Assembly (NCBI GenBank): GCA_032622095.1 | Contig: CP136064.1 | Location: forward strand, 197,313,948 to 197,377,947 | Reading direction: 5' to 3' | DNA length: 64,000 bases | Origin: Siphonodentalium dalli | Lineage: Eukaryota; Mollusca; Scaphopoda; Gadilida; Siphonodentaliidae | In this document: piece after piece, positions 48,066 to 59,948 of the stretch | How the letters are laid out: each line of letters starts with the position of its first letter | How positions within the stretch are numbered: position 1 is the stretch's first letter | Translations under genes and position numbers: made by a program | The notes under the pieces: generated by a model | Seen by the model: only the letters and a program-made list of their open reading frames with translations | Told to the model about the DNA's origin: nothing | Databases searched by the model: none

Positions 48066-51000
48066 CATAGACCATTTTACAGATAGCGAGAATGATGCAT
48101 TGTGGGCCAGAAAGTATCCAAACAAAGCCACGTGCTTTACGACCGCATGCATTTACTATGGGGGATTTAGTGTGGGTCTATAAAACTAATTATAACTTTG
48201 GTATCTGTCATAGTTTACGCGAGAAATTTTAAACATATATCAGGGACATGTACCCATTCTAGAATGTTCAAAAACATTTCCAGTTGCTTGTCGTATTTTA
48301 ATTGATTTTATGCGATGAAATAATGCGAAAATTCAGAAAATTGCACTAATTTCTCAATATTTTGCGGTTTTAGTAAACGCCTGATAAAAGTCGTTCTATC
48401 AGCTGGTTCTATTGGAAATTTTTACACCAAATTTTCAGAGAATTAGAGTAAACACAGTACTATCGGAATATCGTAAAGGAGTTCCGTGCATTTGGGATTA
48501 ATTAACCCTCAGACTGCCGCAGCTGCCGTCAATAAATTAACTTTTTCGTGTTCGACGAAAATGAAACTTGTCTGTTTAAAGGTCCCATTTTCGTGTCGAA
48601 TGGTGATAGAATCTCCATTTGTCAAGTTCATGGATAAATTACATCACACTTAATCGGCTTTTGTCCGCGACCATAAACCTGTGTTTTTATAACAATTTAT
48701 TTGAGACAAACTGTTGTGCGCATATACGTAGCAGTCGGCGCTTATCAGTTGAAGTTAATAATCGTGAAGCCTGTGTAACAAATGTTCAAATACAACAGAA
48801 AAAAAATACGTAAAATAAATAGCGTGACCAATGAGCATTCACAAAACAATATACATCAGTTTTGAAAACGAGTAAAATGATTATAAATGAAAACGCTCTT
48901 TACCGTGTACCGGCGCTTTTGCGCAAGAAGGTTTTTAATGGACGCAATCATTGGATTTTGTTCTAGGCTAAAAAAAACAAACAATACAAAATGTGTTCAA
49001 ACTTCCTCTTTCAGTTGAAGTAAAACATCACGGGTGTTGTTACAGTCTATTGTGATTCTTTGGTGAGCACGCAGTGAACACAAGTCACACTTTGCCAAAT
49101 TCGTGCCGTATATCACACATGTTTATAGTATACTTGACACGTCGTCACTTTCGGTGAATTGTTGAAACACGAGTGAGAACATCTAACGGAAGTTTTATGG
49201 GGTATATAAAATAGAAGCATGTCCAGTTGATATACAGACAGCGAACTAAAAACCTTATAAACGACCGTGGTGTTCCATCAACTAGACGAAAAAAAGATGA
49301 GAAAGTGCAGCTAGCCGAGTTGGCACACAAACAGAAATTTCCAGTTATTCAGTCGGCAGATGATCAACAGATCAACGGTTAATACCCAAAAAGCGAAGTT
49401 GTTATACCTGGAGTTTTTGTTGTCTCTTAATAAATGCTCAGATTCTACATACAATGAAGATGTGAAATTCAAGATTTTTCGCCAGATAGATCCAAAGAAA
49501 TACTTTGTTGAAATCTATTGCCATATTTTGCTGTATTTATGCAAAACGTGCATCTCCATCTTAACACATCGATGTAGATTGAAAACGACATATTTGCGGT
49601 CATGTAATGAGAACACAAACGCCCTTTATTGGTTCCGTTTTATATGGTATAAAATGACCTTCCGAATTACTCTAAACTTGAAAGTTTTTTTGTAGGAAAT
49701 CAATAAACTTATAGTACATGTACGAATATTCATATCAAATTAAATAATACTCACGTTTCTGGGTTACGTCGGTCATTATTGCAACCGAAACCTGCACAGC
49801 GATTTGAAGGCATTTTCAATTTATGATTTTGTAAGGGTAGTAGATGGGCACGAAGCGAAGTGATTTTGTTGAATGAGAGTAGAAGGGTGCGAAGCGCCCG
49901 GGATGGTCGAAAAGATCGAGAGATCTTCTCCTTCACCCCGGTGATTTTGTTCTCCAAACCAAGTCGCATATATAGCATTTTCAGACAACTTTTGAAGAAA
50001 CCCTAGCATATGGATTAGGTTCAACCTAATCATAGCAAGGGCTTCGTTTCATACAGTTAAACAAACAAACGACGACAAGACCTCCACTAGTGTGTTGATA
50101 ACTGTTGTGAAAACAATACTTATTCAACCGTCACAATAGACATGAAAGAGTGTCATCTCGCCCTCTGACATGCTTCAGTTGTCAGTTAAAACATGAAGTT
50201 TTTCATAAAACAGTTTCATTTTCGTGAAACGCATGCGAAGCCAGATGTGCGAAGAGAGAATTTATTGACGGCAGCTTCGGCAGTCTGAGGATTAATTAAT
50301 CCCAAATGCACGGAACTCCTTTACGATATTCCGATAGTACTGTGTTTACTCTATATTCTCTAAAAATTTGGTGTAAAAATTCCCAATAGAACGACTTTTA
50401 TCAGGCATTTACTAAAACCGCAAAATATTGAGAATATTAAAAACCTTTTTGCGCAAAAGCGCCGGTACACGATAAAGAGCGTTTTCATTTATAATCGTTT
50501 TTACTCGTTTTCAAAACTGATTGCTCATTGGTCACGCTATTTATTTTACGTAGTTTTTTTTCCTGTTGTATTTGAACATTTGTCACACAGGCTTCACGAT
50601 TATTAACTTCAACTGATAAGCGCCGACTGCTACGCGCGCAACAGTTTGTCTCAAATAAATTGTTATAAAAACACAGGTTTATGGCCGCGGACATAAGCCG
50701 ATTAAGTGTGATGTAAATTATCCATGAACTTGACAAATGGAGATTCTATCACCATTCGACACGAAAATGGGACCTTTAAACAGACAAGTTTCATTTTCGT
50801 CGAACACGAAAAAGTTAATTTATTGACGGCAGCTTCGGCAGTCTGAGGGTTAATTAATCCCAAATGCACATAACTCCTTTACGATATTCCGATAGTACTG
50901 TATTTACTCTATATTCTCTGAAAATTTAGTGTAAAAATTCCCAATAGAACGACTTTTATCAGGCGTTTACTAAAACCGCAAAATATTGAGAAATTAGTGC

Positions 51001-51282
51001 AATTTTCTGAATTTTCGCATTATTTCATCGCATAAAATCAATTAAAATACGACAAGCAACTGGAAATGTTTTTGAACATTCTAGAATGGGTACATGTCCC
51101 TGATATATGTTTAAAATTTCTCGCGTAAACTATGACAGATACCAAAGTTATAATTAGTTTTATAGACCCACCCTAAATCCCCCATAGTAAATGCATGCGG
51201 CCGTAAAGCATGTGGCTTTGTTTGGATACTTTCTGGCCCACAATGCAACAGTCAAAAATGGTTATCTGTAAAATGGTCTATG
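48066..51282. mobile_element. 3.2-kb long inverted repeat, second copy
   Basis: Identical in layout to 40711-43927 and carried by the tandem duplication. It includes the THAP exon fragment (49755-49813, minus) and SAP-like fragment (49235-49385, plus). Confidence 0.75.
49755..49813 (-). pseudogene. THAP zinc-finger first-exon fragment, right copy
   Basis: Duplicate of the fragment at 42400-42458, with the same MPSNRCAGFGCNN start and GTGAGT donor. Confidence 0.65.
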
Positions 51283-52011
51283 AAAGTTCGGCATGGTTGA
51301 AAAGGAGTAGGAATTTCCAAGATTCCAAGATGGATCCCCTGCCAGAGACCCTCTAGCCAAATACCTGTGAATGCCATTTCAATTTACCAATTTTTAATGT
51401 GATTTTCATGCAAAACTGCGGAGAAAACTTTAGACAATTACAAATACTTCTGAGTGTGACATGAGGTCACTGGGGTCCGGGAACATTTAAATTTTTGTTT
51501 GTTATATTATAAAATATAAAAAAAATTCACAGACACATGTGCTTGATGTGTTATTGAAAACATTAGTTATCTATTTGACTGGAATTATATTCCATTATAT
51601 TGTTGTTGTATTTATTTTTTATTTTATATTTATTTTTCAAATGTGCTGTAATTCCAGAAAAATAATTCTCAGAAATAAATTTATTGGACAATTTTTTATA
51701 ATTGATCCTGATTTACCTACACGTACCATACCTGCCAGTTATATTTTATGACTGGTCAATAACTTTTCATAACTTTTGGGTGAGATTCCCATCTCCCCTG
51801 TTGCCACGTCCCTGACCACCGACCACGGCATTACAATCGTGTAGGTTTCGATGAGTAACAACAGTCCTGAGCAGCTGCATGCACTTGGCGAACCAAAAAA
51901 AAGTGCCAAGGCCGTTCATTGGCTCCTAAAGTTTACATTGTCACGGATCGTTCACACCTGTACACATTTCTTAGAATATCATCAATATGGTCGGCCCGCA
52001 AATTGACTTAC

Positions 52012-52131
52012 CTGTTTCAGTTTGATGTCGGGTTCTTCTATCGGTTTTGGAATTGCTGCCGCTGACATGCATGCCTTGTGCACCTGAAATCCCCGATGCA
52101 CAACTCCACGGATCCTTGGTAAGAACGCCAT
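52012..52131 (-). CDS. ALDH2: ALDH2-like mitochondrial aldehyde dehydrogenase, coding exon 1
   Basis: This exon encodes the first 40 residues, beginning MAFLPRIRGVVHRGF and ending EEPDIKLKQ. The start is arginine-rich and free of acidic residues for about 30 positions, as in a mitochondrial targeting peptide. The end joins in phase 0 to IFINNEF of exon 2, the same junction as in ALDH1/ALDH2 proteins. The donor is GTAAGT, directly after the CAG codon. ALDH2-type enzymes oxidise acetaldehyde and other aldehydes to acids with NAD+ in the mitochondrial matrix. The ATG at 52131 was chosen because it alone gives a frame that joins exon 2. Another ATG at 52225 opens a different overlapping frame. 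A cytosolic ALDH1A paralogue is less likely because of the basic leader. The symbol denotes family, not proven orthology. Confidence 0.85.
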
Positions 52132-52324
52132 CGCGAATAATAACCAGTATCAAGCCGAACAGGAAACAAAATGAAGCAGAAACTGTTGTATTGTGTCGGT
52201 TGTCCGAATGCAAGTGAAGCTTCATTGATTTGACAACCGCACAAGCTCTGCGATTATACTACGGGACGCCGATGTTCACACAATTTGTAAACATCCCTAA
52301 AAAATATCAATGGCGGCGTGGTAG
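52132..52324 (-). promoter_or_regulatory. Probable 5' UTR and proximal promoter of ALDH2
   Basis: About 190 bp between the start codon and the hAT-like palindrome. An ATG at 52225 opens an 84-codon frame that overlaps the ALDH2 start in another frame, and another ATG at 52244 opens a 68-codon frame. No TATA box or initiator was identified and the transcription start is unknown. Confidence 0.4.
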
Positions 52325-52424
52325 CACAGTTGTTGGCCATTATATATAAGTAGTAGCCCTAGAGTAAGAATAATATTATTCTTACTCTAGGGCTACTACT
52401 TATATATAATGGCCAACAACTGTG
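52325..52424. mobile_element. 100-bp perfect-palindrome MITE with 8-bp duplication (hAT-like)
   Basis: Two 50-bp arms with no mismatch and no loop, ends CACAGTTGTTGGCC and GGCCAACAACTGTG. CGTGGTAG occurs on both sides (52317-52324 and 52425-52432). The 8-bp duplication and CA…TG ends fit hAT. Confidence 0.85.
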
Positions 52425-52441
52425 CGTGGTAGCCTGGGCCC

Positions 52442-52534
52442 TAGTTGGTGGACCCAACTATTCAAACAGAGCTAAACGCTCTCGAATAATAGTTAACAGA
52501 GCTTTGCTCTGATTAACGTCAGGTTTACGGACTA
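52442..52534. mobile_element. 93-bp MITE with 9-bp target duplication, copy C
   Basis: Same family as 40381-40474 (TAGTTGGTGGACCCAACTAT, CAGAGCTAAACGCTCTC). It is an independent insertion flanked by CCTGGGCCC (52433-52441 and 52535-52543). Its left duplication touches the right duplication of the palindrome at 52325-52424. Confidence 0.85.
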
Positions 52535-52543
52535 CCTGGGCCC

Positions 52544-53360
52544 AAGATTACGCATATAAATATTATACTTTAACCCACAGCCGGCATGTTTCATAGTGTT
52601 ATCCCTTGTACATTATCTAGATTAATTCCCACTGCAAACAACAGCTGGTAATTATCTTAACAATAACCGGGAAATATTAAAATATTCACCAGCTATTGTT
52701 ATAGATAATCACCAGCTATTGTAAGCCTGCATACCTCATTACCCACACGCTTCAAATAAGATGTTACATAATACAGCACGAAGAGCAGAATTATATGACA
52801 CCAATCAGCGTATTTAATTCGGTATACCAGGACATACCAGGACTCTTGAACATTGGCTACGACATCATTATTATTACCACCTATATATTGTCATTATAAC
52901 GCGAGCTCGAGACTATATAGGATAGTAACATAATTCACTGTCTAGAGATTCAGTGCAAGGGATTTTGGAAGTGAAATAAAATAAGATTTGATCCTACTTC
53001 ATAATCTGTAATTTTCCAATTCCAACATGTCCGATCAGCGACATATATAGATTACAGAGTGAACAAATTGATGACACATCACACATAGACCCAAGTCGGA
53101 ATGATTTAGGTCCATAATATTTATGAATGTTTGAAGATTATTTAAACATTGAAGTTCAGATTAATATGACTTATTCATTTCATTTAGATCAGTAACCGAA
53201 TTACAACACGTCCGCATTGTTTTCAAAGTAAGAGAGAACTAATTGTGGCGGGAAAATACTCAGTGCGTGCCTGAGTAGAAGTTAATTAGTGATCCGTTAT
53301 TACGCCACCTGTGGTGTTTCTAGCTTCTGTGAGTTTGATATTGTGTGGTGTACAGGGCGA
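52544..53360. other. Upstream flank of ALDH2, nothing recognised
   Basis: AT-rich sequence without a supported gene, RNA or transposon end. Confidence 0.45.
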
Positions 53361-53826
53361 ATGTATTCTTGGAGATTTTGTGTACCTTACTCAATCGTAC
53401 CGATAGAATCACGTAGATGCCGAAATTGTAACGTTAACGCCACCGGTGTATAATATGTTTATGAAAATATGATAAATCGTATCGATAGAGTCAGGACAGG
53501 CTGAAATTGTAAACTTAAAGTCACCGGTGTAATAATATGTTGTTGAAAATATAAATAATTTAATAGACTGAAAATAATATATAACCCATTGGGAGCCCCT
53601 GATGTATTCTTGTTTGTACCTTACTCAATCGTACCGATAGAATCACGTAGATGCTTAAATTGTAAAGTTAACGCCACCGGTGTATAATACGTTTTTGAAA
53701 ATGTGTTAAATCGTATCGATAGAGTCAGGACAGGCTGAAATTGTAAACTTAAAGTCACTTGTTGTTGAAAATATAAATAATCTGATAGACTGAAAATAAT
53801 GTGTAACCCATTGCGAACCCCTGGTT
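53361..53826. repeat. Nested tandem repeat, two units of ~234 bp
   Basis: ACCTTACTCAATCGTACCGA starts near 53384 and 53618. Each unit is itself made of two related halves of about 100-110 bp sharing ATCGTA(C/T)CGATAGA, GAAATTGTAA and (G/T)CACCGGTGT blocks. The second unit has a short deletion in its last part. Confidence 0.8.
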
Positions 53827-55345
53827 TAGTGAAGTGCATTGTGGGAAGTTTAATTGTGATTCTCCTACATCTTTATTTTCTGGAATTATCACCAAGATTT
53901 CTCCACTCTATTCTGTTAAAATGTACCCTGATCGGTCATATTCTTTTGATAATTCTATCTAAATACATCTTAGCTACTATTCGGATCTGCTGTCCCGGTC
54001 GAAGAAGGTTTAGTTTGACCAAAACGGCTATTGACAAAAGTTTGTTTACAAAAATTGAGCATACTCAATGACCCGTAGGCCGTACACGCTGTAAATTTGT
54101 TATCGAAAACAAATTCAATTTCTTCCATCTAAAACATAATTACGCGCTGAACTCTGTCATTTTAAGAATATAGTAGTATTATACACATACACACCAAGTT
54201 TCAGCTCAAAATTTTGAAAAATGACAGTTTTATAGACATAAATCAATTTTAATGTTAAATTTTATCATCGAAAAAAAAAAATCATTTCTTCGATCTAGGA
54301 AATAATTACGTGTTGTACCCTGTCATATTTGACCGGTTCTACCTGATAATTGTGTGACAGTACAGTCGCGTTACTTTATACGTCAACATTGGTCATTATC
54401 ACTTGACAAATTTATTTCGGTCTATCGTATCAACCCCTATTTCCCCCGCGTAGCCTGACTAAGTCAGTAAGTGTCTTTATCGCTCCACTAATTTGTATCG
54501 TTTCATCGGTATGAATTCCATATCCAATTATCCACATATAACCAACCCAACCTCTAATCCCGGTCCAATTTATTTATTTCTTTCATCGGTATATAGTCAT
54601 GTTACGTAATATTTTATCTCGTGATACTTGTACTTATATGTCTATGGTATTACTATAGTATGCCGTATATGTATATCAATTGCTATTCCTTTCTATATAA
54701 TCCTGGTACCAACTATAGAGATAATTTCAGACCCCCCCCCCAATTTTATATAATTGCTGCTTTAGTACAGTCGATCACGATGCATTACATGGCAACATCG
54801 ATCCACTAATTTATGTCAGTTCATCAACTTCATCGGTACAAACCCCTTTTTTCTCCGAGTCCATATAACCAACCCAACATCTTATAGAACTCCATAAATG
54901 ACTATTCTGGCACTATATAGAGATGACTAAGATTCTGACACCCCCCTATTTTATAGCCTTGTTGCAACAGTAGAGTTGATATGCATAATATGTCAACATT
55001 GGTCGTTATTGCTCTACAAATTTATATCGGTTCAACCCTTAGTTCCCTGTATCGCCCACCCCTCCCTCAATTTATTTTTTCATTTGTATTATAGTCTCGT
55101 CACATACACATTTTATCTTTTGTAACTTTTGCTTCAACGCGTCGAGATCCGCTGCAGACAATACAAAACTGACAACATTTTGAAATGTAAGCAGGCTTCA
55201 AACTCATCTTATCCAAGAAAAACTCTGGTTACATAAAAAATTTGTGTATAAGGTGTACGCGCATTTGTTGCGTTAAAAACCAAAGGTCCCAAGTCAAGGT
55301 CCAAATCCCCAACACACTGATGTGAGGTTTAACTCCATCTACATA
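53827..55345. other. Degenerate repeats, no gene
   Basis: Related segments recur at about 54094-54190 and 54250-54340, and near 54370, 54770 and 54970 (GTCAACATTGGTC…ACAAATTTAT…CGGT). The open frame 53799-54071 is hydrophobic but not recognised. Confidence 0.45.
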
Positions 55346-55820
55346 CAGTAATGTCCAAAGTAATTCATCACTTAACCACAACAAAATTGTGTGTATTTTT
55401 TCATGATTCTAAATCCTGAAAAATTACCCATAATTATGCTGTGGTTAAAGGGTCAATTACTTTGGGCATTACTGTAACCAATATAAGGATTTGAGGTTTA
55501 ATGATAACTCAATCATCATACAGTAATGTTCAAAGCAATTGACCACTTAACCACAGCAGAATAATGGGTAATTTGAGGATTGTAAATGCTGAAAAAATAC
55601 ATAATTCTGCTGTGGTTAAGTGGTCAATTACTTTGGGCATTACTGTAACCAATATAAGGAGTTGAGGTTTAATGATAACTCAATCCTCATACAGTAATGT
55701 CCAAAGTAATTGACCACTTGACCACAGCAAAATTATTGGTAAATTTTCAGGATTTCAAATCCTGAAAAATTACCAATAATTATGATGTGGTTAAGTGGTC
55801 AATTACTTTGGGTATTACTG
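55346..55820. repeat. Tandem array of three short foldback MITE units
   Basis: Units 55346-55474, 55521-55645 and 55692-55820 have CAGTAATGTCCAAAGTAAT and ATTACTTTGGGCATTACTG ends flanked by TA. They are separated by a repeated spacer of about 46 bp (TAACCAATATAAGGA, TTGAGGTTTAATGATAACTC). The period is 171-175 bp. The ends are related to the CAGTAATGCCC family but the arms are shorter. Confidence 0.8.
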
Positions 55821-55869
55821 TAACCAATACAAGGATGTGAGGTTTAATGAGAACTCCATCCATATCTGT

Positions 55870-57643
55870 CCATATAACTAATAATTATGTGTGAAAATTA
55901 AAACAAAACAAAATAAATTCCATGATGGCGTCCAATATGGACTGCCTAATTCTGCTCCAAAACATGTATATTCAATATATGGATGTTTATTGGGGGAAAC
56001 CGATTATTTCAATGATATTTTCATTAACTGGAATCAAAACCCGACTTACGGGAGCGTGCGACTGTATCTTAAGCATATGTGCCTATTTAATGAGCCAACA
56101 ATTGGAATCCCAACAGAGAAGATTGGCGTGGGTCCCTTGCGCGATCTGTCCATCGAAAACTATTTAGACATCTCAAGACACGTAAGACCCAATAAGTTAA
56201 TATACAGAATAGATACATCTATTGCCTGAGTGACTAATATTTATATTTGTTACGATGAGGTCAAATAGTTGCGAAGCCAGCACCACAATTCTTTCCCTCC
56301 ATAGTAAATCTTAAAACAACTTCTAAAGAATTAATAATTCACCTTATATTTGGTATGAAGCGTCCTTGGTTAACTGGAGTTCAGATTTGTTAACATCACG
56401 TCACCAAGGTAATTACTTGCGAAGCCACAGCCACAACTATTTCCTTCCATAGTAATTCTCAAAACAACTTCTTAAGAACAATTGACCAGGTCAGTCGCGC
56501 AATTATTGGAAGAGCCACGGTCAATCATTTTTTTTAAACCAAATGTTACCTTTAAATTATTGCTTTATTTAACCAAAACAAAAATGAGAAAATTAACTTT
56601 TACTACTTGCTAAATTTTTATCTTTTAATTATTTCATTTAAATTTTAGTATTTACAGTATACTAAGTCCAAGTCTTTATAATCTGTTGAGTGACCCCACA
56701 GTCGTTTACTTTGTTAGTAATAATTTGAAGGATTACTTGTTTAAACGCAATTGTTATCAAAATATTTTATGTATTTTTTATAATTTCTATTTATATGTAA
56801 TACCATAATCTTGGTGGCGTTACCATTTCTGACTATGGTTTTCTTGTTATTATTGGGCCAGTTTAGAATGGCGGGAATGTATACAGGTAGAAATAGGCAA
56901 ACAGGGGCGTGAGGGTGTGCATATGAATTATGTTATTTGTTTAGTATGCTATATATACATGCACATGCATCATGCTTACATTAATTACACAAGACATAAT
57001 AATAATATGATATATTTATGTAATTTACCACCGTCACATTATTATGCACAAGTATAACAAAATCCGCAAATAATCCACGAGTAATACAACATTGAAAACA
57101 ACTACAAAAGCTCATAATTGATAATTATTAACGCTCTTCATTGCCAATCGTTTTGGGCGACAGCAGCATGGTCGCTCTTAATAAAAGACGACCATTGGAT
57201 TTGGCTGACAAAATTAAATTAAAAACGTGTTAAAACTACCTCTTTCAAAGTCGGCTTCTGGTTTCCAACACCTCATACCAATGTGCTCATGGGTCCGACG
57301 TGTACTGATATAGAACACATACATATTGTGGTTTCATGGAGTCATATCGGACAGGGCATCGTTAAAGGCAAAACATTAAAAATGAGAACACTTGAATTGG
57401 CATGACACCCCCCCCCCCCCTTGGAAAACCAATTTTACAATTAACAATACAGACAAGTATTAAGTGGGCCTTTAAACTATATCAAAACAAACAATGTCGT
57501 ATTTATATAGTATTTAGAACGAGCGTCACTTCCCTAATTGGTTCGATTGACTAGTGCATACCTTCTCATAAATTTGCAGAACACCCCTTTAAGTCGCACG
57601 AATAAGGAGTCCACGGTGTGTGGGAGGAGCGATAACACTATAT
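55870..57643. other. Intergenic stretch, no supported gene
   Basis: A plus-strand frame at 55891-56229 (112 codons) is open but unrecognised. A segment with GCGAAGCCA…CACAA and CTCAAAACAACTTCT-like blocks recurs at about 56270-56340 and 56415-56480. C-run at 57408-57420. Confidence 0.4.
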
Positions 57644-58522
57644 ACAAGAAAACTAAGATGCATGCATCAGGTCGGCCGTGAACTATCTACCATAGAATTG
57701 TTGTAGCTATCGATTATACATTTTGGAACACCTGTCTGTATGTATGTGTGTATGCATGAATGCATGTGTGTATGTGTTATAGACTCTAACACTGCTCGAC
57801 TGATCCGACTCGGATTTGGTATTTAACGTGTCAACTTGACCTCGCTCATAGGCATGTTTCTGGACCTTGACCGATCCGACTAAAAAATTGTGTGTAGGAC
57901 TACTTCGATCCCGGGAGCAATATGGACGGGTCCAATTTCACGTGGGACCATGTTCTCGAACGTGCTGATGTAGGCATGTTTCTGGACTATTTGGACGGGT
58001 CAAATCTTGATCCCGACCTGACTTTGACATTCAAAAAGATCAATTCAAGGTCAAATCTGGTAAAACGGAAGTATTTCAACGAAATATAATACCTGCTGTT
58101 ACTTTTGTCCCAGGAGTGTTTCGGGTGGGTCAAATTATGACCCTGACCTGATCTTGACATTCAAAATTGTCAATTCAAGGTCAAATCGGGTAAAGCCGGG
58201 CGGATTTCGACGGGTATTTTTGTCGTGACTTTTGTCCGGGGAGTGTTTTGGACGGGTCAAATCGTGACCCGACATGACGTTCACCTTTAAAATGGTCAAT
58301 TCAAGGTTAAATCGCGCAATTCTCCGAAAATCAGAGGGGAACATCCCGGACGAAGTAGGGTCCACCAGCTACTATTATATATTTCTAGATTTAGTTACAA
58401 ACTAAATACCTGTATATTGTACAAAGAAATGTTTGACAAATATATCTGTATCAATATTACCATACGGGTCATTAAAATAGATACGACGAAACAAATTTTG
58501 AAGGGTGCATGGTATCAGGTAA

Positions 58523-58850
58523 AAATAGTAAAATTCCAGATCTTTTTAGGCATTACTAAACCGTTTAGCACAGTCCACTTCACTCATCTGATCATCAATA
58601 AACTTCATATTTATCTTGATATTGATCTATCAGATGAGAGCTATCAAATATTTTTTTAATTTTATAGGAAAAAATGGTCGCCAGCGGCCATATTGCATTT
58701 ACGTTATATGTTATCGCGTCATGTCGATATCTAGTATTAGTTAGAAATTTCACCTTTCCAGATTCATAATTGCTCCATTGACTGTAACAGATGGAATTAT
58801 TCCCCTCTTCGGATAGAGTGTCACTGAAACTTTATTTTGTCAGACTGTCT
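58523..58850 (-). mobile_element. Pearl-like type 1 5' fragment
   Basis: In reverse it reads GTTTCAGTGACACT, then TTACAGTCAATGGAG and GGCCGCTGGCGACCAT, as at the start of the element at 23450. Confidence 0.5.
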
Positions 58851-59539
58851 GTATAGTCACTGATTATATATGGCAATAATCTGTAATAAGATGTAGCACT
58901 ATTTTATTTTATATTTACATGCAGTGCTGTTTTTATACAACAATTCTAATCCCCCCTATAGATCATCATGTGATCGACCATACATCGCGCGAGGACCTGG
59001 TTGAATTAAGGGGGGTTTTATGGATAACTTCTGTCCTCAAGCTAGATTATACTTATGACATTTAATGGCAAGTTACTAACGTGGAGGGTTAGATATGCTT
59101 GAGACACCACCACTCTTCAATTCACACCAAGTTATCAGCTGTCATATTCGGATATTAGAACCCATAGCCATGATATATGGTTTATTTTGTGTATACTAGT
59201 AATATTGTTATTTTCAGTACCTTTATATACCAGTACTGTGTATAACAATGCATATAAATTAATCCATGTATACATGTATATTGATTCAACGGATTCAGTG
59301 GTTTTGTCCATAAGTCTATCAAATATGCGGGGAAAACATGGCCACAAGCAGTACACCCTGTTAAATTTCGAATTTGAATCAATTGGCGCACCCTGCAGCC
59401 AGCTTTTATTGGAGAACTTTTTCTCACGTGGATAGTTTGGGTCACCGCTAGATGTGAGCCATGTTTTGTTCTCAAGCTGTCCTTGTGAAGACATCACTGC
59501 CAGCGGTGATCTGGAATTTTACTATTTTTATGGCTAAAT

Positions 59540-59948
59540 AATTTGGTTGATCCTACAGACGACACCCCTTGTCCGATCGTCACCAGATTCCACAATGATC
59601 TTCTGGATAACCAGGGTGGGAGTAATCTAATTTTCCCGAATTTCGTTAAAAAACATTACCACAGGCAGCAATTTGGTATCTTACTGTTTGATCCTCTTTT
59701 GCGTGACTGAATTGTTTAGCAACTGTACAGTCATATCCCTCATCTGATAGTCACCACACTTTATATTGATCTTCGGGCTGACAACTAGATGGGAGCTATC
59801 GAATGCTTTGAATTTTTTTGGAAAACATTGTCGCCAGCAGTCATCTTCTATTTTGGTTTTTATATACATGTATATCTCTTCATTCGGATAGTCAGTATTA
59901 CGTAGGTACTTCAACTTTCCGCATTCCTGTCATCATTTGAAATATAAA
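59540..59948 (-). mobile_element. Pearl-like type 1 fragment
   Basis: In reverse it contains AGATGACTGCTGGCGACA, GATAGCTCCCATCTAG and related core blocks, in the same orientation as 58523-58850. Confidence 0.5.

Larger units (their letters stand above)
44550..51905. repeat. 7,356-bp tandem segmental duplication, right copy
   Basis: Second copy of 37194-44549. It ends at about 51905, where the sequence leaves the repeat (GCCAAGGCCGTTCATTGG) about 106 bp from the ALDH2 exon 1 donor. It contains unit U fragments at 44550-45437 and 45438-47672 and the inverted-repeat region at about 48066-51282. Confidence 0.9.
15114..52011 (-). other. ALDH2 intron 1 (about 36.9 kb)
   Basis: The interval between exons 1 and 2 has GTAAGT at the donor and TTACAG at the acceptor. 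Nearly all recognisable content is mobile or repeated DNA, listed separately. Its right edge abuts the 7.36-kb tandem duplication, whose end at 51905 is only about 106 bp from the exon 1 donor. Confidence 0.85.

Noticed and set aside
53020-53060. Short match to the CR1 5' truncation point (GATCAGCGACATATATA)
   Set aside because: Under 20 bases and partly TA-repeat, so chance is likely.
55891-56229. 112-codon plus-strand frame as a gene
   Set aside because: No family, no splice context and no second exon. Left unassigned.
58135-58365. Repeated protein-like pattern FDLELTILNVK in both arms of the inverted repeat
   Set aside because: It comes from a tandem DNA unit read in one frame. The frame has no splice sites or start context to support a gene.
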